Source: Alphaproteobacteria bacterium (GTDB lineage Bacteria; Pseudomonadota; Alphaproteobacteria; Thalassobaculales; Thalassobaculaceae). From it: DNA of 63,642 nucleotides. Each line of letters opens with the position of its first letter. Within the stretch, counting starts at the first letter, position 1. Shown here one piece after another: positions 50,238 to 60,574 of this stretch. The translations under genes were made by a program, and so were the position numbers. Location of the stretch: the NCBI GenBank assembly GCA_024742605.1, contig JANSYC010000016.1, positions 1-63,642 of the forward strand, written 5' to 3'. The notes beneath the pieces are model-generated. The model saw nothing but the letters and a program-made list of their open reading frames with translations, was not told where the DNA came from and did not search any database.

Positions 50238-50905
50238 CAGTCGTCTCCACCGACGCTCGCGGCCTGGTCCTGAAACCATGCCGGAACACCGTCCTTGTCC
50301 TTGAGAGAAACCAGCGAGGTCGGTCCATCCTTCGACATCGAGCCCTGGCGGCCCTTGACCGAACCCACAGATGGCGCCTCGCCCTTCTTCAGACTTTCGA
50401 TCAGGGATACCGTGCTGTCGTAGTCCAGATCCTCGTAGAAATCGTCATTCACCTGAAGAATCGGCGCGTTGCAGCATGCCCCCAGGCACTCCACTTCCAG
50501 CAGTGTGAAGCGGCCGTCTTCGGTCCTCTGATGGTTATCGAGACCGAGCGTGTCCTTGATAGCGCGCATCATCTCGTTCGAGCCGCGCAACCAGCAGGGT
50601 GTCGTCGTACAGGCCTGCAGGTACCAGGCACCGACCGGCTCGAGATTGTACATCGTATAGAAAGTCGCAACCTCAAGGACCCTAATCCGCGCCATACCGA
50701 GCCGCGCCGCGATCACGTCGATCGCCGCCATCGGAATCCAGTTGTCGTGCTGACGCTGCGCCAGATCCAGCAGCGGCATGACGGCGCTTGCCTTCCGCGG
50801 CTCGGGATACTTGGCCAGAATCGTCGTGATCTTCGCCTCGCTCTCGGCCGAGAACTCGAAGCTCTCCGGCTGCAGGCTGTCATCGGCGATATGCTTGCCG
50901 CTCAT
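50237..50905 (-). CDS. nuoE: NADH-quinone oxidoreductase subunit E
   Basis: Thioredoxin-fold subunit with [2Fe-2S] N1a: first pair in C-T-T-T-P-C-W, second in C-L-G-A-C-C-N-A-P. 222 aa; a ~40-residue C-terminal extension beyond the cluster domain is usual in alphaproteobacteria. ATG 50905 overlaps the nuoD stop by four bases. Confidence 0.96.
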   Translation of the reverse strand: MSGKHIADDSLQPESFEFSAESEAKITTILAKYPEPRKASAVMPLLDLAQRQHDNWIPMAAIDVIAARLGMARIRVLEVATFYTMYNLEPVGAWYLQACTTTPCWLRGSNEMMRAIKDTLGLDNHQRTEDGRFTLLEVECLGACCNAPILQVNDDFYEDLDYDSTVSLIESLKKGEAPSVGSVKGRQGSMSKDGPTSLVSLKDKDGVPAWFQDQAASVGGDD

Positions 50906-52092
50906 CGGTCGATCTCTCCAAACACGATGTCGAGGGAACCGATGATCGCAACCGTATCGGCGAGCATGTGGCCCTTCGAGAGGAAATCCATCGCTGCCAG
51001 AAACGCAAAGCCCGGCGCTCGGATCTTACAGCGATACGGTTTGTTGGAGCCGTCGGAGACCAGGTACACACCAAATTCACCCTTCGGCGCCTCGACGGCC
51101 GTGTAGGTCTCGCCCTCGGGGACGTGATAGCCCTCAGTGTACAGCTTGAAGTGGTGGATCAGGGCTTCCATCGAACGCTTCATCTCGCCCCGTTTCGGAG
51201 GCGTGACTTTCTTGTCGTCCGCCTTCACCGGACCGTCCGGCATCGCCTGACAGCACTGGTGGATGATGGAGAGCGACTGACGCATCTCTTCGACCCGCAC
51301 CAGATACCGGGCATAGCAATCGCCGGTCTTGCCAATCGGAACGTCGAAATCGACCGCGTCGTAGGCGTCATAGGGCTGCGACTTGCGCAGATCCCAGGGG
51401 ACGCCGGACGCGCGGATCACCGGCCCGGAGAAGCCATGATCCAACGCCTCTTCCCGCGTCACGATGCCGATATCGACGGTGCGCTGCTTGAAGATCCGGT
51501 TCTCGGTCAGCAGGGTTTCCATGTCGTCGATGAAGGCCGGGAACTGATCAGCCCATGCAGCAATGTCTTCCAGCAGCCCGGCAGGCAGATCCTGATGCAC
51601 CCCGCCCGGACGGAAATAGGCTGCGTGAAGACGCGCACCTGAGACCCGCTCGTAGAAGCCCATCAGTTTCTCGCGCTCCTCAAAGCCCCACAGCAGAGGG
51701 GTCATGGCGCCCACATCGAGGGCAAAGGTCGTGAGATTCAGCAGATGGTTCAGAATGCGGCCGATTTCGGCGTAGAGCACCCGGATGTATTGGCCCCGAC
51801 GCGGGACCTCCAGCCCCAGAAGCTTCTCGACCGCCAGCGCATAAGCATGCTCCTGGTTCATCGGCGAGACATAGTCGAGACGGTCGAAATACGGCACCGC
51901 TTGAAGGTAGGTCTTGTACTCGATCAGCTTCTCGGTGCCCCGATGCAGCAAGCCGATATGCGGATCCGCACGTTCGACGATCTCGCCATCCATTTCCAGC
52001 ACCAGTCGAAGAACCCCGTGGGCCGCCGGATGCTGCGGCCCGAAGTTCATGGTCAGCGGCTTGATCTGATTGAAGTCGATATCAGCAGCCAT
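50902..52092 (-). CDS. nuoD: NADH-quinone oxidoreductase subunit D
   Basis: 49-kDa subunit lining the quinone site, related to NiFe hydrogenase large subunits. [10 protein letters not shown] (Q-site His), [13 protein letters not shown] and the C-terminal [12 protein letters not shown] are diagnostic. 396 aa from ATG 52092 (TGATG junction with nuoC); a GTG one codon upstream is possible. Confidence 0.97.
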   Translation of the reverse strand: MAADIDFNQIKPLTMNFGPQHPAAHGVLRLVLEMDGEIVERADPHIGLLHRGTEKLIEYKTYLQAVPYFDRLDYVSPMNQEHAYALAVEKLLGLEVPRRGQYIRVLYAEIGRILNHLLNLTTFALDVGAMTPLLWGFEEREKLMGFYERVSGARLHAAYFRPGGVHQDLPAGLLEDIAAWADQFPAFIDDMETLLTENRIFKQRTVDIGIVTREEALDHGFSGPVIRASGVPWDLRKSQPYDAYDAVDFDVPIGKTGDCYARYLVRVEEMRQSLSIIHQCCQAMPDGPVKADDKKVTPPKRGEMKRSMEALIHHFKLYTEGYHVPEGETYTAVEAPKGEFGVYLVSDGSNKPYRCKIRAPGFAFLAAMDFLSKGHMLADTVAIIGSLDIVFGEIDR

Positions 52093-52745
52093 CACGCTTG
52101 TCCTCCGCCGGCACCGGCCGGCTCATCCGCCTTCTCGTCCCCCGGAAGCAGCGATCGCGCGCCTTCCCAAGGCGAGAGGAAGTCGAAACTCCTGAATTCC
52201 TGCACGAGCGAGACCGGCTCATACACAACCCGCTTCTGCTCGTCGTCGTACCGCACCTCGACATAGCCGGTGAGCGGAAAGTCCTTGCGCATGGGATGCC
52301 CCTCGAACCCATAGTCGGTCAGCAGGCGACGCAGATCCGGATGATCGGCGAAGAAGATCCCGTACATGTCCCAAGCCTCGCGCTCCATCCATTCCGCAGA
52401 ATGGAACAGGGTCGAAGCCGAGGGAACCGGAGTGTTCTCATCGGTGACCACCTTGAGGCGACACCGGGTGTTCTGGCTGATCGAGAGCATATTGTAGACC
52501 ACCTCGAACCGCTCCTCGCGCTCCGGGTAGTCGACACCACAGAGATCCATCAGGGCCTTGAACTGACACTGGCTGTCATCCCGCAGAAAGGTCAGAACCT
52601 TCAGCACGGAGCCAACCGGGCAGCGCAGCATCAGCTCCCCATTGGCGACGCCAATATCGCCCACATCCTGGGATAGGGCCGTACCGATATGCGCCGCCAG
52701 TTCACGCAGCGTTTGGGTGGTCTCGGAGTCCGTCGCGGTCGCCAT
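52092..52745 (-). CDS. nuoC: NADH-quinone oxidoreductase subunit C
   Basis: 30-kDa hydrophilic subunit of complex I, 217 aa, separate from NuoD. Signature [20 protein letters not shown] and [15 protein letters not shown] are present. C-terminal A/G-rich tail. 41 bases after nuoB. Confidence 0.96.
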   Translation of the reverse strand: MATATDSETTQTLRELAAHIGTALSQDVGDIGVANGELMLRCPVGSVLKVLTFLRDDSQCQFKALMDLCGVDYPEREERFEVVYNMLSISQNTRCRLKVVTDENTPVPSASTLFHSAEWMEREAWDMYGIFFADHPDLRRLLTDYGFEGHPMRKDFPLTGYVEVRYDDEQKRVVYEPVSLVQEFRSFDFLSPWEGARSLLPGDEKADEPAGAGGGQA

Positions 52746-52786
52746 TCTCGGCTGATCCTTTTCCGCTTAAGTCGTCCCGCAGCGCC

Positions 52787-53326
52787 TTAGCGCGCGATCG
52801 TCGAGGTGCGCTTGATCTTCTTCTGCAGCTGCAGGATACCGTACAACAGAGCCTCTGCGGTGGGCGGGCATCCCGGAACGTAGACGTCGACGGGCACAAT
52901 CCGGTCGCAGCCTCGCACCACAGAATAGGAGTAATGGTAATAGCCACCACCATTGGCGCACGACCCCATGGAGATCACCCACCGGGGCTCCGCCATCTGG
53001 TCATAGACCTTGCGCAGGGCCGGAGCCATCTTGTTGGTCAGCGTGCCGGCCACGATCATCACATCCGATTGCCGCGGGCTCGGCCGGAACACCAGACCGA
53101 ACCGATCGATGTCGTAGCGGCTCGCGGCGGTGTGCATCATCTCGACGGCGCAGCAGGCCAGACCAAAGGTCATCGGCCAGAGGGAGCCGGAGCGCGCCCA
53201 ATTGAACAGCTTGTCCGCCTGGGCGATGACAAAGCCCTTCTCCTGGATCTCGTCACCGACCGCCCGAAGGATCGAGTCCTGATCGGTTCCCTCAGGGATC
53301 GGCGCCTTGGGGTCCATTACTCCCAT
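52787..53326 (-). CDS. nuoB: NADH-quinone oxidoreductase subunit B
   Basis: Holds the terminal [4Fe-4S] cluster N2: [22 protein letters not shown] and [11 protein letters not shown] supply the four Cys, two adjacent. 179 aa from ATG 53326, seven bases after GGAG; ATG 53317 (sharing one base with the nuoA stop) is an alternative. Confidence 0.96.
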   Translation of the reverse strand: MGVMDPKAPIPEGTDQDSILRAVGDEIQEKGFVIAQADKLFNWARSGSLWPMTFGLACCAVEMMHTAASRYDIDRFGLVFRPSPRQSDVMIVAGTLTNKMAPALRKVYDQMAEPRWVISMGSCANGGGYYHYSYSVVRGCDRIVPVDVYVPGCPPTAEALLYGILQLQKKIKRTSTIAR

Positions 53327-53682
53327 TCGAGAGCTCCCTTGTTCCACTCGTAGATAAACCCGACGGTCAGCACCCCGAGAAACACCATCATCGACCAAAA
53401 CCCAAAGGCCCCAACTTCCCCGAGCGAGATCGCCCACGGAAACAGGAAAGCAACTTCAAGATCGAAGATAATGAAAAGAATGGCGACCAGATAAAACCGC
53501 ACATCGAACTGTCCACGGGAATCGTCGAATGCCTCGAACCCGCACTCGTAAGCCGACAGCTTTTCCGAGTCGGGTCTCTGGGTTCCGACGATCAGCGACG
53601 CGATGACCATGACTGCGGCCAGACCGATCGCGATCATCAGAAAAATCAGGATTGGCAGATACTCGGTCAGCAGCTCGGTCAC
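53317..53682 (-). CDS. nuoA: NADH-quinone oxidoreductase subunit A
   Basis: Three-helix membrane subunit; the Cys loop [20 protein letters not shown] is diagnostic. The GTG at 53682 has GGGAG six bases upstream and yields the usual N-terminus ([11 protein letters not shown]), 121 aa; the ATG at 53721 would add 13 residues without a ribosome site. First gene of the nuo operon. Confidence 0.94.
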   Translation of the reverse strand: MTELLTEYLPILIFLMIAIGLAAVMVIASLIVGTQRPDSEKLSAYECGFEAFDDSRGQFDVRFYLVAILFIIFDLEVAFLFPWAISLGEVGAFGFWSMMVFLGVLTVGFIYEWNKGALEWE

Positions 53683-53742
53683 CGTCCAGCTCCCAAATCT
53701 CGTCGGCACGTGCCCCGACATTCAATCGTCGCAAGTCACGTC

Positions 53743-53771
53743 ACTATAGTGCGCCGCAACACGGACTGCAA
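53743..53771 (-). promoter_or_regulatory. sigma-70-type promoter of the nuo operon
   Basis: On the minus strand TTGCAG (53771-53766), a 17-base spacer, then TATAGT (53748-53743). Expected start near 53736, so a leader of ~50 bases to the GTG of nuoA. The only good match between nuoA and tRNA-Asp. Confidence 0.5.
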
Positions 53772-53883
53772 AGTCCACGCGGTGTGTTTGAACACCGATG
53801 CGGCGTCGGATCAAGGGAAACAGCATCAGTCCGCGACAGACCGCCGCGCATTGTAGTTAAAGGCAGTTCTTGACTGAAGAAAA

Positions 53884-53960
53884 TGGCGGGAGTGACGGGA
53901 CTTGAACCCGCGGCCTCTGGCGTGACAGGCCAGCGCTCTAACCAACTGAGCTACACCCCC
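53884..53960 (-). tRNA. tRNA-Asp (anticodon GTC)
   Basis: Seventy-seven bases: acceptor GGGGGTG pairs with CACTCCC (one G-U), anticodon stem CTGGC/GCCAG around GTC, T loop TTCAAGT, discriminator G and encoded CCA at the 3' end (53884-53886). Confidence 0.97.
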
Positions 53961-54224
53961 GCAAAGATCACGTGGCCGGCAATCCGATCCGCGACCTCCG
54001 CCGCAGCCAGACAGTGGCTCTCGGCGTCGAGGCGCGTGATTTAGCCGGTGGGAGGGTGGGTGTCAACAACCCGAAAGACGGTTTTTCATCTCAATGTCAC
54101 GAACCGGCGCAACACCGTCCCATAAACCCTTGTCCTTCTCCGAACTGAAACAGGCTAGACTGGCTCCAAAGCGCAGCCGGACATACCATTCGGACGCGCC
54201 GACGTTACGAAGTGAGCCAGAAGC

Positions 54225-54641
54225 ATGGAACAAATGTCTGCCCAGGACTATGAGCGCCTGGTCAAACTCATCGCGATGTTATCGAGTGAGAGTGATGGCG
54301 AGGTGCTTAATGCAGTTTCGGCGATCAGCCGGCTACTGAATGGCTACGGTCTCGCCTGGAGCGACCTCCTGCTGCCGCGCAAGCTCCTGCCGGTTCGCGC
54401 CAATGCGACCGAGGGTCTTGTCGAGGATCAAACAGATGGTGGCCGTCCGCCGCCGCTGAACGAGGCGACCCCGGCCATCATGTATCGTCATCTCATAGGA
54501 AGCCGGAACGTCTCGCCAGACGCCAAACGGGATGTCCGACGGCATGCCACCGCTATCAGCGAAGGCAAGGTGACACCGGCGATTCGGGGGGAGCTGCAGA
54601 CCATGTACAGCTACGCAATCCTCAACGGACACAAGATCTGA
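54225..54641 (+). CDS. hypothetical protein between two tRNA genes
   Basis: 138 aa, not recognised with confidence. The first ~45 residues (L-V-K-L-I-A-M-L-S-S-E-S-D-G-E-V-L-N-A-V-S-A-I-S-R-style helix pair ending G-L-A-W-S-D-L-L) look like the small helical module of several phage and chromosomal proteins of unknown function. The C-terminal part is basic (K-R-D-V-R-R-H-A-T-A-I-S-E-G-K). No signal peptide or membrane helix. The only plus-strand gene in a 10-kb minus-strand stretch, flanked by tRNA-Asp and tRNA-Val. ATG 54234 is an alternative start. Confidence 0.65.
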   Translation: MEQMSAQDYERLVKLIAMLSSESDGEVLNAVSAISRLLNGYGLAWSDLLLPRKLLPVRANATEGLVEDQTDGGRPPPLNEATPAIMYRHLIGSRNVSPDAKRDVRRHATAISEGKVTPAIRGELQTMYSYAILNGHKI

Positions 54642-54743
54642 GAGATGCCTTTGGTCGAACTGACGCAACGTGTGTCCGGACTCGCAGCCTTTTGCAGAAT
54701 CTGCGGACCGGTTCACGGGGCCTGAGGAGGGAATTCGTGGGGA

Positions 54744-54819
54744 TGGTGGGCGGTGACGGGATCGAACCGCCGACCCTCTGGGTGTAAACCAGATGCTCTC
54801 CCAGCTGAGCTAACCGCCC
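54744..54819 (-). tRNA. tRNA-Val (anticodon TAC)
   Basis: Seventy-six bases: acceptor GGGCGGT with ACCGCCC, anticodon stem TCTGG/CCAGA with loop TTTACAC giving TAC, T loop TTCGATC, discriminator A and encoded CCA (54744-54746). Confidence 0.97.
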
Positions 54820-54917
54820 ATCCGGCGCCCAGCTTGCGCTGGTGCGTCGTCAGAAATGAGAGGCGCCGACACCCCAGGTCGGATGCCGGCGCTCGCTCAT
54901 AGCGAAGTCTAGGCCAC

Positions 54918-55190
54918 TCAGTTCACGGCGTCCTTCAGACCCTTGCCCGGCTTGAACTTGGGCTGCTTGGACGCGGGAATGTTAATCTTCTCACCGGTGC
55001 GCGGGTTACGGCCTTCAGACGCCGCACGTGCGGCAACGGAGAAGGTACCGAAACCGACCAGGCGGACATCCCCACCCTTCTTCAGTGCATCGGTGATGGT
55101 ATCGAAAACCGAGTCGACGGCCTTGGTGGCATCGGCCTTGGAGATGTCAGCTGCGTCTGCAACAGCGGCAACCAATTCGTTCTTGTTCAC
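54918..55190 (-). CDS. hupB: DNA-binding protein HU
   Basis: Histone-like DNA-bending protein, 90 aa from the GTG at 55190 (V-N-K-N-E-L-V-A-A-V), preceded by GGGGGG. The G-F-G-T-F-S-V core and the DNA-gripping arm R-N-P-R-T-G-E-K-I are intact. It lies downstream of lon, the order often seen in proteobacteria, with 344 bases between. An open frame reaches further upstream but adds no conserved sequence. Confidence 0.95.
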   Translation of the reverse strand: MNKNELVAAVADAADISKADATKAVDSVFDTITDALKKGGDVRLVGFGTFSVAARAASEGRNPRTGEKINIPASKQPKFKPGKGLKDAVN

Positions 55191-55382
55191 GTGAGCCCCC
55201 CAATGTGGCTGTGGCTTAGTTGATATGACAATCGCAGCGCTTTTCGTTCTGCGCATGTGGGCCGACTTTAGACGCCTGCTTTCCCACTCGTCAATCGTCA
55301 GAACGCCCCAAAAGCCTTGATTTCCGCCATTTTCCGATTCTGACAGTTAAAAACCAAACTTTTTAAATGATAAGCTAAACAC

Positions 55383-55427
55383 CACTACCGGTTACAAGAC
55401 ATATTTATTGTCTCAGATCCGGTAGTG
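55383..55427. repeat. nested inverted repeat upstream of hupB
   Basis: Outer arms CACTACCGG (55383-55391) and CCGGTAGTG (55419-55427) are perfect; an inner AGAC/GTCT pair (55397-55400, 55410-55413) closes a nine-base AT-rich loop. No T run follows on either strand, so a simple terminator is less likely than an operator, cruciform or RNA-stabilising element. Confidence 0.55.
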
Positions 55428-55468
55428 AAAGCAGGCCTTTAGCACACTTGCGCAATTTTCGAATATTT

Positions 55469-55506
55469 CGGACCGATCCGGCGACGAAAGCCTCCAAATC
55501 GGTCCG
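55469..55506. repeat. inverted repeat just downstream of lon
   Basis: Perfect nine-base arms CGGACCGAT (55469-55477) and ATCGGTCCG (55498-55506) with a 20-base spacer, 28 bases after the lon stop. May end lon transcription with help, or protect its 3' end. Confidence 0.5.
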
Positions 55507-55534
55507 CTCTAACTCCCAACAATTGGGATTTAGG

Positions 55535-57970
55535 TCAGTGGGTGATCACACCCTCAACCGGTTCACCCTTGCTACGCGGGGGAATCGGCTCCGGCGTCCC
55601 GGTTTTATCGTTCAGCGATTCAGGATCCAAAGGAACCAACTGAGCCGTCAGGGCGTGCGAAAGAACCTCATCGACCGAGGTGACCGGAATGATCTTGAGC
55701 CCCTTCTTCACATTATCCGGGATCTCGACCAGGTCCTTCTCGTTATCCTTCGGGATCAGCACCACTTTCAGACCGCCACGGAGGGCGGCCAAGAGCTTCT
55801 CCTTCAGTCCGCCAATTGGCAGGATTCGGCCACGAAGTGTTACCTCACCGGTCATGGCCACATCCCGCCGAACCGGGATACCTGCCAGCACGGAGACGAT
55901 GGAGGTGACCATGCCGACACCTGCAGAGGGGCCATCCTTCGGCGTCGCCCCCTCGGGCACGTGGACGTGCACGTCTCGTCGGTCGAAAATCTCGGGGTTT
56001 ATGCCGAAGGTATAGCAGCGCGCCTTCACGATGGATTCGGCCGCCTGGACCGATTCCTTCATCACGTCACCCAACTTGCCGGTGGCGTTGACCTTACCTT
56101 TGCCGGGAACCGTCACCGATTCGATCGACAACAGTTCACCGCCAACCTCGGTCCAAGCCAGACCGGTGACGACTCCGACCATGTCGACTTCCTCGACCTC
56201 GCCGTATCGATAGCGCCGGACACCGGCGTATTTGTCGAGATTGCTGACGGTCGACTTCACCTTGTCCTTATCCGAACTCATGATCTCCTTAACCGCCTTG
56301 CGGGCCAAGTTGGCCAGTTCGCGCTCCAGGTTCCGAACCCCCGCCTCGCGGGTGTAATAGCGGATCAGATCGCGCAGCGCCTCGTCGGAAATCGACCACT
56401 CATGCTCCTTGAGGCCGTGCTCCTTGATCTGCTTTGGGATCAGGTGACGTTTTGCAATCTCGATCTTCTCGTCTTCGGTATAGCCGGACAGTCGGATGGT
56501 CTCCATACGGTCCAACAGCGGCTGCGGCATGCGCAGAGTGTTGGCCGTGGTGACGAACATCACGTCGGACAGGTCATAGTCGACCTCAAGATAGTGGTCC
56601 TGGAATGTGCTGTTCTGCTCGGGATCCAACACCTCCAGCAACGCGGAGGACGGATCGCCCCGATAGTCATTCCCAAGCTTGTCGATCTCGTCCAACAGAA
56701 ACAGTGGGTTCGAGGTCTTGGCCTTCTTCATTCCCTGGATCACCTTGCCAGGCAAGGCACCGATATAGGTCCGACGGTGACCGCGGATCTCCGCCTCGTC
56801 GCGCACACCGCCAAGCGACATGCGCACGAAGTTACGGCCGGTGGCCTTGGCCATCGACTTGCCGAGGGAGGTCTTGCCCACACCCGGAGGACCGACCAGG
56901 CACAGGATCGGGCCCTTGATCTTGCCGACGCGGGCCTGGACCGCGAGGTACTCGACAATCCGCTCTTTCACCTTCTCAAGCCCGTAATGATCCGCGTTCA
57001 AGACGTTCTCTGCGTGCTCCAGGTCTTTTCGGACTTTTGACCTCTTCTTCCAGGGTATGCCGAGCATCCAGTCGAGATAGTTCCGGACCACGGTCGCTTC
57101 AGCCGACATCGGCGACATGTTGCGAAGTTTCTTCAGTTCCTGAAGCGACTTCTCCCGTGCCTCCTTGGTCAGCTTCACCTTCTGGATCTGCTCTTCCAGT
57201 TCAGCTAGGTCGTCGCGCGCCTCCTCACCTTCGCCGAGCTCCTTCTGAATGGCCTTCATCTGCTCGTTCAGATAGTACTCGCGCTGGGTCTTCTCCATCT
57301 GGCGTTTGACACGATTGCGGATCCGCTTCTCGACCTGAAGAACGCCGATCTCGCCCTCCATGAAGCCGAAAACCCGCTCCAGGCGGCCGACGACGCCGGC
57401 CGTCTCAAGCAGCTCCTGCTTCTCGGAAATCTTCAGCGCCAGATGCGATGCGATGGTATCCGCAAGTTTGGCCGGTTCTTCGATCTGATTGACCGAAACC
57501 AGGACCTCGGGTGGGATTTTCTTGTTGAGCTTGATGTACTGCTCGAACTGGGTGACCACAGCGCGGGACAGAGCTTCCTGCTCCGGCTCTTCGCCTTCGT
57601 CCTCCTCAATTTCGACGGCTTCGGCCTCAAAGAAGTTATCCGTGGTGACATACCGCGTGATTCGCGCGCGTCGCCCGCCTTCGACCAGCACCTTCACGGT
57701 GCCGTCCGGCAGCTTCAGCAACTGCAGCACGGTCCCGATGGTGCCGACATCGTAGATCTCGTCCGCCGCGGGATCATCGTCGCCCGCGTTCTTCTGGGTC
57801 ACAAGCAGGATCTGCTTGTCGTCCTGCATCACGTCCTCAAGTGCACGAACGGACTTGTCGCGACCGACGAAAAGCGGAACGATCATGTGGGGGAAAACGA
57901 CGATGTCACGCAGTGGCAACACGGGATAGGTCGACGGGGTAGAGATCGATTCTGGATTGCTCACGTTCAC
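55535..57970 (-). CDS. lon: ATP-dependent protease Lon
   Basis: Hexameric AAA+ serine protease for misfolded and regulatory proteins, 811 aa. N-terminal LON domain from [14 protein letters not shown] (about 15-28), a coiled-coil region ~190-280, Walker A G-P-P-G-V-G-K-T, Walker [10 protein letters not shown], and the Ser-Lys dyad Ser682 (K-D-G-P-S-A-G) and Lys723 (G-G-L-K-E-K). Ends in a Pro-rich tail. It follows clpX with a 216-base gap. Confidence 0.97.
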   Translation of the reverse strand: MNVSNPESISTPSTYPVLPLRDIVVFPHMIVPLFVGRDKSVRALEDVMQDDKQILLVTQKNAGDDDPAADEIYDVGTIGTVLQLLKLPDGTVKVLVEGGRRARITRYVTTDNFFEAEAVEIEEDEGEEPEQEALSRAVVTQFEQYIKLNKKIPPEVLVSVNQIEEPAKLADTIASHLALKISEKQELLETAGVVGRLERVFGFMEGEIGVLQVEKRIRNRVKRQMEKTQREYYLNEQMKAIQKELGEGEEARDDLAELEEQIQKVKLTKEAREKSLQELKKLRNMSPMSAEATVVRNYLDWMLGIPWKKRSKVRKDLEHAENVLNADHYGLEKVKERIVEYLAVQARVGKIKGPILCLVGPPGVGKTSLGKSMAKATGRNFVRMSLGGVRDEAEIRGHRRTYIGALPGKVIQGMKKAKTSNPLFLLDEIDKLGNDYRGDPSSALLEVLDPEQNSTFQDHYLEVDYDLSDVMFVTTANTLRMPQPLLDRMETIRLSGYTEDEKIEIAKRHLIPKQIKEHGLKEHEWSISDEALRDLIRYYTREAGVRNLERELANLARKAVKEIMSSDKDKVKSTVSNLDKYAGVRRYRYGEVEEVDMVGVVTGLAWTEVGGELLSIESVTVPGKGKVNATGKLGDVMKESVQAAESIVKARCYTFGINPEIFDRRDVHVHVPEGATPKDGPSAGVGMVTSIVSVLAGIPVRRDVAMTGEVTLRGRILPIGGLKEKLLAALRGGLKVVLIPKDNEKDLVEIPDNVKKGLKIIPVTSVDEVLSHALTAQLVPLDPESLNDKTGTPEPIPPRSKGEPVEGVITH

Positions 57971-58186
57971 TGGCCTCTGAAAGCGCCACCCCCGATATTG
58001 AAAATACGGCGTCGCACAGGACGGGGGACGAGACCCTGCACACGTGAGTTAGGTGGCGGCCCTGAGGGCCAGGATCAAGCCCTTGGCGTAATTCCCGAAA
58101 CGACCGGCAGGAACAATCGGGTGCCCCGCCGGCCAGGATCTTCTCGTCAGCTCCGCCCAGGCCCCCTGTTCGCGCCGAGTCGCGAC

Positions 58187-59458
58187 CTAGGCTCCCTTGC
58201 CGACGTCTTCGCGGCGGTCGGAGTGAACCATCATCGGCAGCGCACCGGATTCAACCACATCGGCGTTAATGATGATCTCTTCGACATCGTCGAGACCCGG
58301 CAGATCGTACATCGGATCCAACAGGATGCTCTCCAGGATTGAGCGCAGACCGCGGGCCCCTGTCTTCCGCTCGATCGCCTTGCGCGATACCGCGCGCAGG
58401 GCATCCTCCCGGAACTCCAGTTTCACATCCTCCATCTCGAAGAGGCGCTGATACTGCTTGACCAGCGCGTTTTTCGGAACGGTCAGAATGTCGACCAGCG
58501 CATCCTCATCCAGATCCTCGAGCGTCGCCAGAACCGGCAGCCGGCCTACGAACTCCGGAATCAGGCCAAACTTCAGCAGATCCTCGGGCTCCACCTCGCG
58601 GAGCACCTCACCGGTGCGGCGATCGTCGGGCGAACGCACATCGGCTCCGAAGCCCATGGACGAGCCCTTTGAGCGATTGGAGATGATCTTCTCCAATCCG
58701 GCGAAGGCGCCGCCGCAAATGAACAGGATATTGGTGGTGTCGACCTGCAGGAACTCCTGCTGCGGATGCTTGCGGCCACCCTGCGGCGGCACGCTCGCCA
58801 CCGTGCCCTCCATGATCTTGAGCAATGCCTGCTGCACGCCCTCACCGGACACATCCCGCGTGATCGACGGATTGTCGGACTTCCGACTGATCTTATCGAC
58901 CTCATCGATGTAGACGATGCCGCGCTGAGCGCGTTCCACATTGTAGTCGGCTGCCTGCAGCAGCTTGAGGATGATGTTCTCCACATCCTCGCCGACATAC
59001 CCCGCCTCGGTCAGCGTGGTCGCGTCCGCCATCGTGAACGGAACGTCGATGATCCGGGCAAGTGTCTGCGCGAGCAAAGTCTTGCCGCAACCGGTGGGGC
59101 CGATCAGCAGAATGTTCGATTTCGCCAATTCAACGTCATTGTTCTTCTGGCCATGCGCCAGGCGCTTGTAGTGGTTATGCACTGCAACGGACAGAATTCT
59201 CTTCGCGAACGGCTGCCCGATCACATAGTCGTCCAAGACATTCGAAATATCGCGCGGTGTCGGTACACCGTCCCGCGATTTGACGAGCGTTGTCTTGTGC
59301 TCTTCCCGGATGATGTCCATGCAGAGCTCGACGCATTCGTCGCAGATGAACACGGTCGGTCCGGCAATAAGCTTGCGGACCTCGTGCTGGCTCTTCCCAC
59401 AGAACGAACAATAGAGCGTGTTCTTTGAATCGCCCCCGCCGGTTCCGGATTTGCTCAT
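58187..59458 (-). CDS. clpX: ATP-dependent Clp protease ATP-binding subunit ClpX
   Basis: AAA+ unfoldase that recruits and feeds substrates to ClpP. 423 aa: N-terminal zinc domain C-S-F-C-G-K and C-D-E-C-V-E-L-C, Walker A G-P-T-G-C-G-K-T, pore G-Y-V-G-E-D, Walker [10 protein letters not shown], ClpP-docking I-G-F loop in S-S-M-G-F-G-A-like position and R-S-I-L-E-S-I-L sensor-2 helix. 263 bases after clpP; this gap has no gene. Confidence 0.97.
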   Translation of the reverse strand: MSKSGTGGGDSKNTLYCSFCGKSQHEVRKLIAGPTVFICDECVELCMDIIREEHKTTLVKSRDGVPTPRDISNVLDDYVIGQPFAKRILSVAVHNHYKRLAHGQKNNDVELAKSNILLIGPTGCGKTLLAQTLARIIDVPFTMADATTLTEAGYVGEDVENIILKLLQAADYNVERAQRGIVYIDEVDKISRKSDNPSITRDVSGEGVQQALLKIMEGTVASVPPQGGRKHPQQEFLQVDTTNILFICGGAFAGLEKIISNRSKGSSMGFGADVRSPDDRRTGEVLREVEPEDLLKFGLIPEFVGRLPVLATLEDLDEDALVDILTVPKNALVKQYQRLFEMEDVKLEFREDALRAVSRKAIERKTGARGLRSILESILLDPMYDLPGLDDVEEIIINADVVESGALPMMVHSDRREDVGKGA

Positions 59459-59721
59459 GGTCTCGGTCCTGAATCCTCTGGTTTCCCAAATGCATGTTAG
59501 CGCCGCGCTTTCGCAAGCGACAATGCCAAATGCCGATTTAATTCAACCGGTTTACCTCAGATCGCTAAAGATCGGCGGTAAATGGTTGTGAATGCCGTGA
59601 AATCGCCCTGTCACATTCTGGCGATCTCAAACTCAGATTCCCGGGCACAAATCCGAACAGGTGCGGGAGTCCGGCAGATGATTCGCCTGTAAGCCGTCCC
59701 GGACCCGGTTTCTGCACAGAC

Positions 59722-60384
59722 TTACTCGGCACCCTCGCCGTCCGGAAGACGTTTGGAGATCACCTCGTCCACGATCCCAAAGGTCTTGGCCTCCTCGGCG
59801 GTCAGGAACCTGTCCCGATCCATCGCGGTCTCGACTTCCTCAAAACTGCGGCCGGTATGCTGTGCGTAGATCTCGTAGATCCGCTTGCGGGTGGCCAGCA
59901 TCTCGTTGGTATGGATCTCGATATCGATCGCCTTGCCCTGAAACCCCGCCGACGGCTGATGGATCAGAATCTTGCCGTTCGGCAACGAAAAGCGCTTGCC
60001 CTTGGCACCAGCAACCAGCAACAGCGATCCGACAGACGAGGCCTGACCGACACAGACGGTCGCGATATCCGGGCGGATGTATTCCATGGTGTCGTAAATC
60101 GCCAGGCCGGACGTGACGTATCCACCCGGAGAGTTGATGTACATCGAGATATCCTTGGCCGGATTCTCGGCTTCAAGGAACAGCAACTGGGCACATACGA
60201 CGCTGGCGACCGCATCGGTCACGGGGCCCATTACGAAAATGATCCGCTCCTTGAGCAGGCGCGAATAGATGTCGTACGCTCGCTCCCCCCGATTGGTCTG
60301 TTCGACCACCATCGGAACCAGGGCATTCATCGAGATTTCGGATTGGTGGTCCCCGAACTGGGAGATGTCGGAGGAATTGGACAT
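59722..60384 (-). CDS. clpP: ATP-dependent Clp protease proteolytic subunit
   Basis: Serine peptidase forming a 14-mer barrel with ClpX/ClpA. 220 aa: [20 protein letters not shown] (26-44), Y-I-N-S-P-G-G (82-88), Ser117 in G-Q-A-S-S-V-G-S, His142 in I-L-I-H-Q-P and Asp191 in D-R-D-R-F-L. The residue after the catalytic Ser is Val rather than the usual Met. Start ATG 60384 behind AAGGAT. Confidence 0.96.
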   Translation of the reverse strand: MSNSSDISQFGDHQSEISMNALVPMVVEQTNRGERAYDIYSRLLKERIIFVMGPVTDAVASVVCAQLLFLEAENPAKDISMYINSPGGYVTSGLAIYDTMEYIRPDIATVCVGQASSVGSLLLVAGAKGKRFSLPNGKILIHQPSAGFQGKAIDIEIHTNEMLATRKRIYEIYAQHTGRSFEEVETAMDRDRFLTAEEAKTFGIVDEVISKRLPDGEGAE

Positions 60385-60512
60385 CGAACTGGATCCTTCG
60401 TGCGGATTGGGCCGGGCGGATAAAGATTAGTGTCACTCAGTTAGGGCGGTAACCGTCCGAGGTCCAGCTTAGCCTGGAACCCCGGGGTGATCACCAGCCC
60501 GAGCGTTGCCAG

Positions 60513-60548
60513 ATATGGGGAGCGGGACACGTCCCGTCACCCCCATAT
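60513..60548. repeat. nested hairpin between tig and clpP
   Basis: Outer arms ATATGGGG (60513-60520) and CCCCATAT (60541-60548), inner CGGGAC (60523-60528) and GTCCCG (60531-60536). It starts 27 bases after the tig stop; no T run, so it is a stability element or partial terminator with clpP on a separate promoter. Confidence 0.55.
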
Positions 60549-60574
60549 CGGAACAACCCTCAAACGGCCGATGA

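Larger units (their letters stand above)
55191..55534. other. lon-hupB intergenic region with two inverted repeats
   Basis: No gene. It carries two long-range inverted repeats (55383-55427 and 55469-55506) described separately, and must hold the hupB promoter. No clean hexamer pair was found. Confidence 0.5.

Noticed and set aside
53884-54819. Genomic island between tRNA-Asp and tRNA-Val
   Set aside because: No integrase, no direct repeat of a tRNA 3' end, only one small gene.
58050-58080. RpoH-like promoter of lon (CTTGAT at 58079-58074 on the minus strand)
   Set aside because: The -35 matches but nothing convincing is at the -10 spacing.
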